64,000 bases of DNA from Aquibium pacificus (GCF_040839445.1 NZ_JBDPGJ010000005.1:186001-250000), one strand, 5' to 3'; positions 33,873-43,228 are shown, numbered from the stretch's first letter. The notes: generated by a model not told the origin, from the letters alone. Translations and numbers: made by a program.

Positions 33873-35323
33873 AGATCTTCATCGCCAGCATCTCCACCGA
33901 GACCAACTCCTTCTCGCCCCTGCCGACCGGGCGGCTGAGCTTCGAGGAAGGCGTCGTCGCCCATGGCGACGCGACCAAGGGCCCGGTCGAATACTGGTCG
34001 GCGCCGCTGCACATCTGGCGCAAGCGCGCCGAAGCGGCGGGCTGGGAGGTGGTCGAGAGCCTGACCGCGCATGCCCAGCCGGCCGGGCCGACGGTGCGGG
34101 AGGTGTATGAGGAATTCCGCGACGAAATCCTGGCAGACCTTCGGGACGCCGGGCCCGTCGACGTGATCCTGCTCTCCCTTCACGGCGCCATGATCGCCGA
34201 CGGCTACGACGACTGCGAGGGCGATCTGATCCGGCACTGCCGCGACATTGCCGGGCCGAAGACGGTGATCGGCGGACTGCTCGATCCGCATTGCCACCTG
34301 ACGGAAGAGATGCTCGGCAACGCGACACTGCTTGTCGCCTACAGGGAATATCCACACGTCGACATTCCGGAGCGCGCGGAAGACCTGTTCACCCTCGCTG
34401 CCGACGCCGCCGAGGGGAGGACAAAGCCGGTCATGCGCGAGTTCGACTGCCGCATGATCTGCGCCATGCATACGCCCTATGCCCCAATGCGCGGCTTCGT
34501 GGACATGCTCCTGGAGCGCGAGAAGGAGGAGGGCATCCTGTCGCTCTCGCTCGCCGCCGGCTTTCCCTGGGGCGACCATCCTCGCGTCGGTGCCCGCATG
34601 CTGGCGATCACCGACGGCGATCCCGACAGAGCGGCGGCTCTGGCCGAGGAGATCGGCAGGCACCTGTTTTCCCTGCGCCATGAGATCATGCGGCCGTATC
34701 CGGATATTCAGGGCGCGCTCGACCGGGCGGTCGCGGCGGCCTCCGGCCCAGTGGTACTGGCCGACGTCTCCGACAATGCCGGCGGTGGTGCGCCGTCCGA
34801 CGCGACCTTCCTGCTGGAGGCGATCCTCGATCGCGGCATCACCAATGTCGCAACCGGCATCTACTGGGACCCCGTCGCGGTGCGCATCTGCCGCGAGGCG
34901 GGCGTGGGCGCCACGCTGAAGCTGAGGCTCGGCGGCAAGTGCGGGCCGATGTCGGGCAGGCCGCTCGACCTCGAAGTGACCGTGCGCGGGCTTGCCAACG
35001 GTCTGACGCAGCGCTTCGGATCGCTGCCGGCGCCGCTCGGCAACCTGGTCTGGCTGGAGGCAAACGGCGTCGATATCCTCGTCAACGACAACCGCACCCA
35101 GACCTTCCACCCCGAAGCCTTTACCGGCATCGGCATCGATCTTTCGGCGAAGAAGATCGTCTGCGTGAAATCCTCAAACCACTTCCATGCCGGATTCGCG
35201 CCGATCGCGTCGGAGGTCATTCACGTGGCAACACCGGGTTCGATCACACCCGACTACGGCAACATTCCCTTCACCAAGCGCGCCCCGAACTACTGGCCGA
35301 AGACCGAGGACCCCTTCGCATGA
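33869..35323 (+). CDS. M81-family metallopeptidase (MlrC/microcystinase C-like)
   Basis: 484 residues of the M81 family, opening KIFIASISTETNSFSPLPT, then LSLHGAM (103-109), LLDPHCHLTEEM (137-148, with His/Asp metal ligands) and ADVSDNAGGGAPSD. Named after a microcystin-degrading enzyme, the family is far wider than cyanotoxin breakdown and many members sit in TRAP or ABC operons acting on small amide or amino-acid derivatives. It overlaps the small permease gene and the following hydrolase gene by ATGA. A substrate cannot be named. Confidence 0.9.
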   Translation: MKIFIASISTETNSFSPLPTGRLSFEEGVVAHGDATKGPVEYWSAPLHIWRKRAEAAGWEVVESLTAHAQPAGPTVREVYEEFRDEILADLRDAGPVDVILLSLHGAMIADGYDDCEGDLIRHCRDIAGPKTVIGGLLDPHCHLTEEMLGNATLLVAYREYPHVDIPERAEDLFTLAADAAEGRTKPVMREFDCRMICAMHTPYAPMRGFVDMLLEREKEEGILSLSLAAGFPWGDHPRVGARMLAITDGDPDRAAALAEEIGRHLFSLRHEIMRPYPDIQGALDRAVAAASGPVVLADVSDNAGGGAPSDATFLLEAILDRGITNVATGIYWDPVAVRICREAGVGATLKLRLGGKCGPMSGRPLDLEVTVRGLANGLTQRFGSLPAPLGNLVWLEANGVDILVNDNRTQTFHPEAFTGIGIDLSAKKIVCVKSSNHFHAGFAPIASEVIHVATPGSITPDYGNIPFTKRAPNYWPKTEDPFA

Positions 35324-36174
35324 GGAACCGACTGATCGCCGACCGCGACCGTTTTGCGGCCGAGTATCCGGAACAGCGGATCGACTTGAACGGCCGCGAC
35401 TGGGGTATTCTGGACGTCGGGGCCGGCGGACCGGTCCTGCTCCTCATCCCAGGCACGCTCGGGCGTTGCGACATTTTCTGGCAGCAGATCGAGGCGCTGA
35501 AGGACCGCGCCCGGGTCGTCTCGCTGTCCTATCCGGTCTCCGGCGGCGTCGAGAAATGGTCGGACGACCTCGCGACGCTGTGCGAAAGGCTCGGGCTAGG
35601 CAAGGTGACCGTGCTGGGGTCGTCTCTCGGCGGCTATCTTGTCCAGCATTTCGCCGCGACGCATCCAGAGTGCGTCGAGCGGCTGATCGCGGCAAACACG
35701 CTTCATTCGGTCGCGGAGATCGCGACGAAGGCGCCCTATAGTTCCGACCTGGACAACGGCCCGATCGACGAACTGCGGGCCGGCTTCGGCAACGGCTTGA
35801 AGGCGTGGGCGCAGATCCATCCGGACCAGTCGGACCTGGTGGAGCTGCTCCTGATGGAGGTCGGTGGTCGCATTCCCGAACCGGAATTGCGCAACCGGCT
35901 CAATGCCCTGAAGCGCGGCCCTGAACTGCCGCCGGTAACACTGCCGAAGGAACGCATCGCCACGATCGAGGGCGCCGACGATCCGCTGATCCCGCTGCCG
36001 ATGCGCGAGGCCGTGCGGGCGCGGCTGCGGCCCGGCGTGGCCTATCGTTTCGAGAGTGGCGGCCATTTCCCCTATGTCGTCCGTCCGGTGCTCTACACCG
36101 CGCTGCTGGAGGAGCAACTGGGACTTCCCCTGACCGGCGAGGACTGGGGCGAAGGCCCGGTGCGCGCACGATGA
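35320..36174 (+). CDS. Alpha/beta hydrolase in the TRAP/M81 operon
   Basis: 284 residues of the alpha/beta hydrolase fold: LLIPGTLG oxyanion segment (41-48), nucleophile elbow GSSLGG with Ser102, acid probably in the GADDPL segment, and terminal histidine in GGHFPY. The start at 35320 overlaps the M81 stop by ATGA, which sets it firmly. It probably cleaves an ester or amide in the same pathway. Its end again overlaps the next gene by ATGA. Confidence 0.88.
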   Translation: MRNRLIADRDRFAAEYPEQRIDLNGRDWGILDVGAGGPVLLLIPGTLGRCDIFWQQIEALKDRARVVSLSYPVSGGVEKWSDDLATLCERLGLGKVTVLGSSLGGYLVQHFAATHPECVERLIAANTLHSVAEIATKAPYSSDLDNGPIDELRAGFGNGLKAWAQIHPDQSDLVELLLMEVGGRIPEPELRNRLNALKRGPELPPVTLPKERIATIEGADDPLIPLPMREAVRARLRPGVAYRFESGGHFPYVVRPVLYTALLEEQLGLPLTGEDWGEGPVRAR

Positions 36175-37163
36175 TCGTCCTCTCCGACGCCGACATCGCG
36201 GCGCTATTGCCGATGCGCGAGGCCATCGAAGTGGTGGAGGGCGCTATGAAGGAGGTCTCGGCTGGCAACGCCAACCTGCCGCTCCGCTCGATCATGGATG
36301 TCGGCAAGCCGAACATGATGGGCATCATGCCCGGTGCCTTCATGCCTGGCTCGGAGGCGACGGCGCCATGCTACGGCATCAAGCTGGTCAGCCTGTTTCC
36401 CGGCAATCCGGACGCTGGCTACTCCTCGCATCAGGGCGCGATCGTGCTGTTCGAATCGAAGCACGGTTCGGCGATCGCGATGATGAATGCGGGGCTGCTG
36501 ACGGCGATCCGCACTGCGGCCGCGAGCGCCGTGGCGACGCGCGCGCTGGCGCGCGAGGAGGCCGGCGTGCTCGCCATCATTGGTGCCGGTGAACAGGCCG
36601 AGCATCACCTAGAGGCGATGGTGGCAGTCAGGCCCGTGCGGGAGGTTCGCATCGTGGGCCGCCGCCGGGAAAAGGCGGAGAGATTTGCGGTGCATGCCCG
36701 GGAAAGGCATCCGGCGCTGACGATCGATGTGCTGGACGACGTCCGGCAGGCCGTCGACGGGGCCGATCTCGTTTGCACGGTCACGTCGTCTGCCAAGCCG
36801 GTGCTGTCTGGCGACTGGATCGCGCCTGGGACGCATCTCAACGTGGTCGGCGCATCCATTCCTTCCAAGCGCGAGATCGACGAGGAGATGGTAGCCCGCG
36901 CCGCCCTCTTCGTCGACTACCGCCCCTCCACCTTCGCGCAGGCCGGGGAGGTGATCGGCGCCATTGAAAGCGGCAGGATAGGCAAGGACCACGTGCGCGC
37001 CGAGATCGGCGAGGTGCTGGGCGGTTCCAGGCCGGGACGCTCCGGCGCGGAGGAGATCACGCTCTACCGTTCGCTCGGCATCGCCGCGCAGGATCTCGCC
37101 TGCGCCATGCATTGCCTGACCCGCGCAAGTTCGGAAGGCCGGGGCGTCGACGCGCCGTTGTAA
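36171..37163 (+). CDS. Ornithine cyclodeaminase / mu-crystallin family protein
   Basis: 330 residues with an NAD(P)-binding Rossmann core: LAIIGAGEQAEHHLEAM near residue 128 and VRIVGRRREKA. The N-terminal lobe carries LPMREAIEVVEGAMKE and a substrate-side K/R pair. The family includes ornithine cyclodeaminase, alanine dehydrogenase and cyclic ketimine (pyrroline-2-carboxylate) reductase; context cannot separate them. It ends the TRAP/M81 operon and stops one base before the convergent efflux adaptor gene, with no terminator between. Confidence 0.88.
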   Translation: MIVLSDADIAALLPMREAIEVVEGAMKEVSAGNANLPLRSIMDVGKPNMMGIMPGAFMPGSEATAPCYGIKLVSLFPGNPDAGYSSHQGAIVLFESKHGSAIAMMNAGLLTAIRTAAASAVATRALAREEAGVLAIIGAGEQAEHHLEAMVAVRPVREVRIVGRRREKAERFAVHARERHPALTIDVLDDVRQAVDGADLVCTVTSSAKPVLSGDWIAPGTHLNVVGASIPSKREIDEEMVARAALFVDYRPSTFAQAGEVIGAIESGRIGKDHVRAEIGEVLGGSRPGRSGAEEITLYRSLGIAAQDLACAMHCLTRASSEGRGVDAPL

Positions 37164-37164
37164 T

Positions 37165-38361
37165 TCACTCCCGCCGCTCGACGAGCGATCCGTCGGCGAG
37201 CGTGTCGGCGGGGTGCACCACGACCGTGGCGCCCGGATCGACGCCGGAGATGACCTGCGCCGTCCGGTCGTTCATCTGGCCGATCTCGACCGGCATCTGG
37301 CGCAGCCGGTCGCCATCGACCACGAAGAGGTTCCACGCGTCGCCGCTGCGGAACAGGGCCGAGATCGGCACCTGCACACAGGCCTCGCAGTCCCAGACCG
37401 TCATTTCGGCGAAGACGCGGTAGCCATGGCCGAGGCGCGCGTCGCTCTCGTCGAGGTCGAGCACGGCGTTGACCCGCTGCTCCTCGATGCCGAGCGCGGA
37501 GACCTTGGTGAAGGCGGCCGGATCGACGCGCCGCACGGTCGCCTGCAAGGCGCGGTCGCCGCCCCAGTCGCTGATCGCCGCCTTCGTGCCGGGGCCGATC
37601 CGTACGGCGTCCGAGGAGAGCAGGTCAACGACCACCTCGAGATCGCTCGTGTCGCCGATCTCGGCGATCAGGGCACCGGCGGGGATTGCCTGTTCGCTCC
37701 GGGCGTGCACGGCGAGGACCGAACCGTCGACCGGCGCGAGCAGGCTGACGCAACAGCTGTCCTCCTGTGGACCGGGCGCATCCGGCAGGAGCAGGCGCGC
37801 CTCCGCGCTCGCCAGTTCGGCGCGGCGGAAGGCGACGGTGGCCTCGGCCGATTCGACCGCCGCCTTCTGGAGGTCGACGGCGTTCTGGGACTTCTGCAAC
37901 GCACTTTCGGAGATGATGCCGGGCCCGAACAGTTTCAGTGCCCGGGCAAGCTCATCTTCAGCGAGCCTGAGAGCCGTCCGCACCCGCTGCAACTCGCTTT
38001 CGGCGATGCCGACGCCCGACCGCGCGGCGTCGCGGGCGGCGAGCAGTTCGGCCTCGGTTCGCCGGTCGATAAGCGGCGGATCGAGCGGGCGGATCGCCGC
38101 CACCACTGTCACCCCGCCGACGACCGGGTCGCCTTCGTCAAGGACGGTGCGCGACAGCCTCCCGGCAATGGGCGCCGAAACCGTATAGACCTCGCGCACC
38201 TGCGTCTTGCCTTCCTCGCGTATCTCGACGCGCATCGGCGCCTCGACGACTTCCGCGACGTCGACGAGTGCTGGCTGTTCGCGCAGCGCCCAGACGAAGC
38301 CGGCCGCGATCGCCAGTGCGAGCAAGGCGAGGCCGAGGCGTTTGATCCAGACGGACTTCAT
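37165..38361 (-). CDS. Periplasmic adaptor (HlyD/MFP) of a MacAB-like ABC exporter
   Basis: 398 residues: one N-terminal membrane helix (~8-26), a biotinyl-lipoyl half (VSAPIAGRLSRTVLDEGDPV), a helical hairpin (~100-180, with GVGIAESELQRVRTALRLAEDEL) and the returning beta-barrel (GSVLAVHARSEQAIPAGALIAEIG). It should link the inner-membrane ABC/FtsX complex encoded upstream to the outer membrane. The gene follows the permease by 4 bp. The substrate is unknown. A Cys pair (DSCCVS) in the lipoyl loop and CEAC near the barrel are unusual for this family. Confidence 0.87.
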   Translation of the reverse strand: MKSVWIKRLGLALLALAIAAGFVWALREQPALVDVAEVVEAPMRVEIREEGKTQVREVYTVSAPIAGRLSRTVLDEGDPVVGGVTVVAAIRPLDPPLIDRRTEAELLAARDAARSGVGIAESELQRVRTALRLAEDELARALKLFGPGIISESALQKSQNAVDLQKAAVESAEATVAFRRAELASAEARLLLPDAPGPQEDSCCVSLLAPVDGSVLAVHARSEQAIPAGALIAEIGDTSDLEVVVDLLSSDAVRIGPGTKAAISDWGGDRALQATVRRVDPAAFTKVSALGIEEQRVNAVLDLDESDARLGHGYRVFAEMTVWDCEACVQVPISALFRSGDAWNLFVVDGDRLRQMPVEIGQMNDRTAQVISGVDPGATVVVHPADTLADGSLVERRE

Positions 38362-38365
38362 CTCG

Positions 38366-40729
38366 CTATTCCCTTGTCTTGAGCACGCGCACGAGGTCGA
38401 GGCGGTCGACCCGGCGGCGCACGATGAGCGCGGAAAGGATCGCGACGCCGACGACCACGAGGCTGGCGATCGCGAACGTGTAGCGGCTGACCACGAAGGG
38501 GATGCGGAACAGGTCGCTCTCGAAACCGCGCACCACCGCGAAGGAGAAGCCGTAGCCGAGCGCCCAGCCGAGCGGCTGGGCCAGCGCCACGACGGCGCCG
38601 AGTTCGATCAGGAGCACGCTCGACACCTCGCCGCGCGTGAAGCCGAGGACTCTCAGGCTGGCTAGTTCCCGCGCCCGCTCCGAAAGCTGGATACGCGCGG
38701 AATTGTAGACGACGCCGAAGGTGATGATCACGGCCAGCACCGTGTAGAGGGTCGTCATGATCGTGATGTTCTCCTCGATGGTCTCGCGGAAGCGCTGCCG
38801 CGAAACGCCCTGCAGCGCGATGGACGCGACCGCCGGGGTGCGCTTGATCGTCTCGTAAAGGTCGTCCAGGCGAGACCGGTCGATCGAGACCCGCACCGCC
38901 GACAGGCGCGGCCCGTCGCCGACCAGCCGGTCGAGCGCATCGGCATCCATGTAGACCGCGAGCCCGACGTAACTCTGGACGATGCTGGTGACGGGGACCT
39001 TCTCCAGGCGATGGGCGCGCTCCAGGAGTTCGACCTCGACGAGGTCGCCGATCTCGAGGCGGAGCAGCGTCGCGATGCGCTCGGAGACCATGAGGCCGGT
39101 CGGCGGCGGCTGGACCGGGACGAGGTCCTCGTCGAGCACCCGCCCGAGATCCGAACCGGGCGTGACGCCTGAGATCGCGAGGCGCCGCTCGCGATGGCCC
39201 TTGCGCAGGATGACCGGCGCGGCGCGATAGCCTTCCGCCCGCAGGACGCCCGGCAACTGCGCCACCGCCTGCAGTGCGCGCGGCGAGCGCTCCGTGCCGA
39301 AGCTCAGCGTCGCGTCCTGCCGTTCGGTGCGGAAGAAGACGGTATCGATCATGAACTCTATGGAATCGAAGGAAAACAGCGCCGTCACCAGCAGCGCGAC
39401 CGCCAGCGACGTGCCGAAGGTGGTGAGCAGCGTGCGTACCGGCCATCGGACGAGGTGCCGGAGCGCCATGATCGTCAGTTGCGAGAAGACTGTGGCGAGC
39501 CGCGCGCCGCCGGCAAGCAGGGTTCGGTACTGCGTGGGAGCCGGCGGGCGCATGGCGACGGCCGGCGGCAGCGAGACCACGCTCCAGATCGCCCGCGCCG
39601 CGCCGGCAAGTGCTGCGGCAGCGCTGATCGCGGCGGCGATCACGTAGAGATCGAGGCTCTGGCGGAAGATCAGGAAGGGGAACGAGAAGAACTCGGCGTA
39701 GAGCCGTGTCATCCCGCGTCCGAGCCAGTTGCCCGCGAGCGAGCCGACGGCGATGCCGATGACCGAAATCAGCAGCGTCAGCTTGGCATAGTGCCAGGCG
39801 ACCGCCAGGGAGGAGTAGCCGACCGCCTTCATCAGCCCCACCTGCTCGCGCTCCAGCGCGATCAGCCGCGTCAGGATCATGTTCACCAGGAAGGCCGAGA
39901 CGAACAGGAAGACCGGCGGGATGATCATCGCCATGGCGCGCAGCTGGATGAGTTCGTTGTCGAGGAAGGCGTGCGACGTCTGGTCGTCGCGGTCGTGCGC
40001 GCCGGTGCCGCCATAAGGTTTCAGGATCTCGTCGAGCGCATCGATGACGTCGGGCAGGTTGGCGCCGCGATGGGTGCGCAGCGCGACGTCGTTGAAGGCG
40101 CCCTCCATGTCGAAGATGCCGGCGAGCGCCTTGCGCGGCATGAAGAAGACGCCGAAGCGGCGTTGGTCGGGTACCATGTCGCCGGGGCCGATGGCGTAGA
40201 TGTATTCGGGCGAGAGAACGATGCCCGTGACGGCGAGCGTACGCTTGCGCCCGTTCATGATGGCGTCGAAGGTGGAGCCCGGCTCCATGCGGTGGGCGAG
40301 CGCGAAGGGTTCCGTCACCGCGACTTCGCCAGTGCGGCCGGGCTCGGGCAGGCGGCCGCCGCGCAGGTAGACCCGGTTCACTGCCGGCTCGCCACGATCG
40401 GGAAGCGAGATCGCGAGCCCGGTGGCGGGTTCTGCCATGCCCGGCATGTCGAGAAGCACCGCCCTGGCCACGCGCAGTTCGGCGCCGCTGACGCCGGGGA
40501 TCGCAGCGATCTGCGGCCGCAGCTGGAGCGGTGCCCGGGTCAGCCCGGAAAAGACGGTGGCAAAACGGTAGCGCTCGTAGAAGGCCGCCCGCGTCTCGTC
40601 GAGCGAGCGATAGGCGCCGATGGCGATGACGATGGTCATGACGCCGCAGGCCATCACCAGCGAGATCGCCATCACCTGGGCCCAGATGCGCCCGATATCG
40701 CGCAGGAGTTTTCTGTCGAGAACGGACAT
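38366..40729 (-). CDS. Two-domain ABC transporter permease (FtsX/MacB type)
   Basis: 787 residues: an N-terminal helix, a ~230-residue periplasmic domain, three helices, a second single helix near residue 430, another periplasmic domain and three final helices. This is the duplicated FtsX layout of LolCE-like or peptide exporters. Segments MILTRLIALEREQVGLMKAVG and ARIQLSERARELASLRVLGF mark the two coupling loops that meet the ATPase. It lies between its ATPase (upstream) and adaptor (downstream), forming one operon with 4-bp gaps. Confidence 0.9.
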   Translation of the reverse strand: MSVLDRKLLRDIGRIWAQVMAISLVMACGVMTIVIAIGAYRSLDETRAAFYERYRFATVFSGLTRAPLQLRPQIAAIPGVSGAELRVARAVLLDMPGMAEPATGLAISLPDRGEPAVNRVYLRGGRLPEPGRTGEVAVTEPFALAHRMEPGSTFDAIMNGRKRTLAVTGIVLSPEYIYAIGPGDMVPDQRRFGVFFMPRKALAGIFDMEGAFNDVALRTHRGANLPDVIDALDEILKPYGGTGAHDRDDQTSHAFLDNELIQLRAMAMIIPPVFLFVSAFLVNMILTRLIALEREQVGLMKAVGYSSLAVAWHYAKLTLLISVIGIAVGSLAGNWLGRGMTRLYAEFFSFPFLIFRQSLDLYVIAAAISAAAALAGAARAIWSVVSLPPAVAMRPPAPTQYRTLLAGGARLATVFSQLTIMALRHLVRWPVRTLLTTFGTSLAVALLVTALFSFDSIEFMIDTVFFRTERQDATLSFGTERSPRALQAVAQLPGVLRAEGYRAAPVILRKGHRERRLAISGVTPGSDLGRVLDEDLVPVQPPPTGLMVSERIATLLRLEIGDLVEVELLERAHRLEKVPVTSIVQSYVGLAVYMDADALDRLVGDGPRLSAVRVSIDRSRLDDLYETIKRTPAVASIALQGVSRQRFRETIEENITIMTTLYTVLAVIITFGVVYNSARIQLSERARELASLRVLGFTRGEVSSVLLIELGAVVALAQPLGWALGYGFSFAVVRGFESDLFRIPFVVSRYTFAIASLVVVGVAILSALIVRRRVDRLDLVRVLKTRE

Positions 40730-40733
40730 CGGC

Positions 40734-41441
40734 CTACCAGGTCACCTCGGCGGGTTTGACCCGCTCCTCGTTGACGGAGGCTTCCGCGATGCGCCCGTCC
40801 CTGAAAGAGAAGACGCGGTGAGCGATCTGCCGGATGCCGGCATTGTGGGTGATGATCGCCATGGTGGTGTTCAGCTCCTCGTTGATGCGCGACAGCGCCT
40901 CCAGCACGAGGATGCCGGTCTTGGAGTCCAGCGCCCCGGTGGGCTCGTCGCAGAGCATCACCTCCGGCCGCTTGGCGATGGCGCGGGCGATCGCGACCCG
41001 CTGCTGCTCGCCGCCCGAAAGCTGCGCCGGGAAATGCGCCATGCGGTCCTTCAGGCCGACCATCTCCAGCGCCTCGTCCGGCGTCATGGGATTGGCGGCG
41101 ATCTCGGTGACGAGCGCGACATTTTCCCAGGCCGTGAGGCTCGGGATCAAATTGTAGAACTGGAAGACGAACCCGACATGGTCGCGCCGGTAGCGGGTGA
41201 GCTGCCGCTCGGAGAAGTCGGTCAGCTCCTCGTCGCGGAAATGCAGCGTGCCGGACGTTGCCGTGTCGAGCCCGCCCATGATGTTGAGCAGGGTCGACTT
41301 GCCGCTCCCGGACGGGCCGAGCATGACGGCCATCTCGCCTTCCGCGAGGTCGAGGTCGACACCGCGCAGGGCAAAGACCTCCACCTCGCCGGTGCGATAG
41401 ACCTTGGTCAGGCCGCGTGCTCGGAAGATCGGCGCATCCAT
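40734..41441 (-). CDS. ABC transporter ATP-binding protein (MacB/LolD-like)
   Basis: 235 residues with a complete nucleotide-binding domain: Walker A GPSGSGKST, Q-loop VFQFYNLIPSLTAWENV, signature LSGGEQQR, Walker B VMLCDEPTGALD and the switch His in IITHNAG. That set is typical of ATPases driving FtsX-type permeases. The ATG at 41441 (MDAPIF) is preferred; 41489 is an alternative without a better ribosome site. It leads the exporter operon and has an FNR-like box 58-71 bp upstream. Confidence 0.93.
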   Translation of the reverse strand: MDAPIFRARGLTKVYRTGEVEVFALRGVDLDLAEGEMAVMLGPSGSGKSTLLNIMGGLDTATSGTLHFRDEELTDFSERQLTRYRRDHVGFVFQFYNLIPSLTAWENVALVTEIAANPMTPDEALEMVGLKDRMAHFPAQLSGGEQQRVAIARAIAKRPEVMLCDEPTGALDSKTGILVLEALSRINEELNTTMAIITHNAGIRQIAHRVFSFRDGRIAEASVNEERVKPAEVTW

Positions 41442-41498
41442 TTTGTTGCTGCCTCGGGGGGACCGGTGATCTTCATAGGCAGCATGCACGATAACGCC

Positions 41499-41512
41499 TT
41501 GATGCGCATCAA
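41499..41512 (-). promoter_or_regulatory. FNR/FixK-type box before the ABC exporter operon
   Basis: TTGATGCGCATCAA is a perfect 14-bp palindrome and an exact match to the FNR-family consensus TTGAT-N4-ATCAA. It is 58-71 bp upstream of the ATPase start, a usual place for activation. Control by oxygen is inferred. Confidence 0.65.
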
Positions 41513-41547
41513 AAGCGCAAATGGTGTCGCCGCGGCGAGGATCGCGA

Positions 41548-42213
41548 TCAGTTTGGGCCGGCGCCGAGCTTCCTGCGCCGCGCGGCGTCGTGCAGCGCCT
41601 GGGTGACCTCCGCGTCGGAAAGCTGCCGGAAATCGCGATAGTGCTGGCTCAGCGCCCGGAAGCTCGGGGGCTGACTGAGGCAGACGACCGCGTCCGCTTC
41701 GCTTTCGAGCTCGATGCAGGTGTCCGGCGGCGCGACCGGTAGCGCCACGACGATGCTGCGCGGCTGGCGGCGCCTCAGCGCGCGGAGCGCCACCTTCATG
41801 GTCGTTCCCGTCGCCGCGCCGTCGTCGACGACGATGACCGTCTTGTCCCGGACCGAAAGCACCTTGCGCTTGCCCCGGTACGCGTTGCGGCGGCGCTCCA
41901 ACTCGGGACGTTCGTCCTTGACGAGGGCGTCGATTTCCTCTTCGGCGAGACCGTAGGCCTCGATGATCTCGCGGTTCAGCACCACGTCGGGCGGGTTTCC
42001 GTCGACGATCGCCGCCACCGCGAGTTCGGGATTTCCCGGCGCACCCACTTTCCGGACGATGACGAGATCGAGCGGGGCATTCAGGAGATCGGCAATCGCC
42101 GCGGCGACGGGAACGCCGCCGCGCGGCAGGGCGAGCACGATCGCGTCGTGCAGGTCCATCTTCGCCAGTTCGGAGCCGAGGGCCTTTCCTGCTTCTGCCC
42201 GATCGCTGAACAT
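41548..42213 (-). CDS. Phosphoribosyltransferase-domain protein
   Basis: 221 residues with a PRTase fold: the PRPP loop VIVVDDGAATGTTM (126-139) and the N-terminal LALPRGGVPVA (27-37) are characteristic of the ComF-like/unassigned PRT group. Residues after ~160 are a short helical tail. Substrate and reaction are not known; such proteins often occur near dienelactone-hydrolase or stress genes. The start at 42213 is MFSDRAEAG; the large frame further upstream has no PRTase similarity. It is divergent from the SDR gene across a region with two FNR-like sites. Confidence 0.87.
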   Translation of the reverse strand: MFSDRAEAGKALGSELAKMDLHDAIVLALPRGGVPVAAAIADLLNAPLDLVIVRKVGAPGNPELAVAAIVDGNPPDVVLNREIIEAYGLAEEEIDALVKDERPELERRRNAYRGKRKVLSVRDKTVIVVDDGAATGTTMKVALRALRRRQPRSIVVALPVAPPDTCIELESEADAVVCLSQPPSFRALSQHYRDFRQLSDAEVTQALHDAARRRKLGAGPN

Positions 42214-42318
42214 TATTTCATCGTGCCGCGGATGCGGTCCTCCCGTTGCGTCCGTCCCTTCGGGGCTATCGTCGCCCCTTGTCGTTGAGACGTCTGACAG
42301 CTTCATCCGGTTCCGTCG

Positions 42319-42332
42319 TTGACCCGCGTCAA
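42319..42332. promoter_or_regulatory. FNR-like dyad 1 in the PRTase/SDR divergent region
   Basis: TTGAC-CCGC-GTCAA has the spacing and outer bases of Crp/FNR-family boxes with C/G in place of T/A at the inner position. It lies 106-119 bp upstream of the PRTase start. Confidence 0.45.
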
Positions 42333-42354
42333 GCCGGGACTGTCTCAGCACGGA

Positions 42355-42368
42355 TTGACCTCCGTCAA
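42355..42368. promoter_or_regulatory. FNR-like dyad 2 in the PRTase/SDR divergent region
   Basis: TTGAC-CTCC-GTCAA repeats the form of the first dyad 36 bp away and is 69-82 bp upstream of the SDR start codon. Together with the box at 41499 it suggests shared FNR/FixK/NnrR-like control. Confidence 0.5.
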
Positions 42369-42436
42369 GGAGCAACGACGCCCGACGCGGTAAACATCCC
42401 CCGACACCAGAAAGCCACCCGTTCCGGAGAGCTCCC

Positions 42437-43207
42437 ATGGCAATCGTATCAGGCAAGATCGCACTCGTGACCGGCGCGGCGGCCGGCATCGGCCGCGCCG
42501 TGGCGCTGAAATTCGCGGAGGAAGGAGCGAAGGTCGTCGTCTCCGACGTGACCATCGCAGGCGGCGAGGAGACCGCCGCGATGATTCGCGAAAAAGGCGG
42601 AGAGGCAGTCTTCGTAAAGGCCGACGTCTCCGACGCGGGGGAAGTCGAAGCATTGATCGCCAGGACCGTCGAAACGTTCGGGCGCCTCGACTGCGCCTGC
42701 AACAATGCCGGCATCGAAGGCAGGATCGCGCTGATCGTCGAGCAGCCGATCGACAACTACGACCGCATCATGGCGGTAAATGCGCGCGGCACCTTCCTGT
42801 GCATGAAGGCGGAATTGACGCAGATGCTGAAGACCGGCGGCGGCGCCATCGTCAATCTGGCGTCGGTCGCGGGCCTGATCGGCTTCCCCGGCCTGTCGCC
42901 CTACGTCGCCTCCAAGCATGCGGTGAACGGCATGACCAAGAACGCCGCTCTGGAATACGGCAAGCAGGGGATCCGGGTGAACTCGATCTGCCCCGGTGGG
43001 GTGGATACCCGCATGCTGGATTCGCTCGCCGAACAGTCCACCGGCGGCGCGCAGTCGAGCGCGCAGATGATGGATCCGCTGCACCCGATCGGCCGCATCG
43101 GCAAGCCGGAAGAGATCGCGGAACTGATCGTCTGGCTCTGTTCCGATCGCGCAAGCTTCGTCACAGGCACCAATATTCCGATCGACGGCGGGTTCGTCGC
43201 CCAATAG
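42437..43207 (+). CDS. Short-chain dehydrogenase/reductase
   Basis: 256 residues of the classical SDR family: TGAAAGIG (13-20) binds the nucleotide, NNAG marks the central strand, and the catalytic residues are Ser in NLASVAG and YVASK (Tyr-x-x-x-Lys). The C-terminus FVTGTNIPIDGGFVAQ is standard. Acidic VSDV after strand 2 favours NAD(H). The substrate is not predictable. A GC hairpin (43229-43253) after the stop may terminate it. The two FNR-like dyads lie in its promoter region. Confidence 0.92.
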   Translation: MAIVSGKIALVTGAAAGIGRAVALKFAEEGAKVVVSDVTIAGGEETAAMIREKGGEAVFVKADVSDAGEVEALIARTVETFGRLDCACNNAGIEGRIALIVEQPIDNYDRIMAVNARGTFLCMKAELTQMLKTGGGAIVNLASVAGLIGFPGLSPYVASKHAVNGMTKNAALEYGKQGIRVNSICPGGVDTRMLDSLAEQSTGGAQSSAQMMDPLHPIGRIGKPEEIAELIVWLCSDRASFVTGTNIPIDGGFVAQ

Positions 43208-43228
43208 CGGCCTTCGCCGCAGAGAAAG

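Noticed and set aside
33869..35323. Microcystin degradation gene
   Set aside because: No mlrA, mlrB or mlrD nearby; the M81 family is broad.
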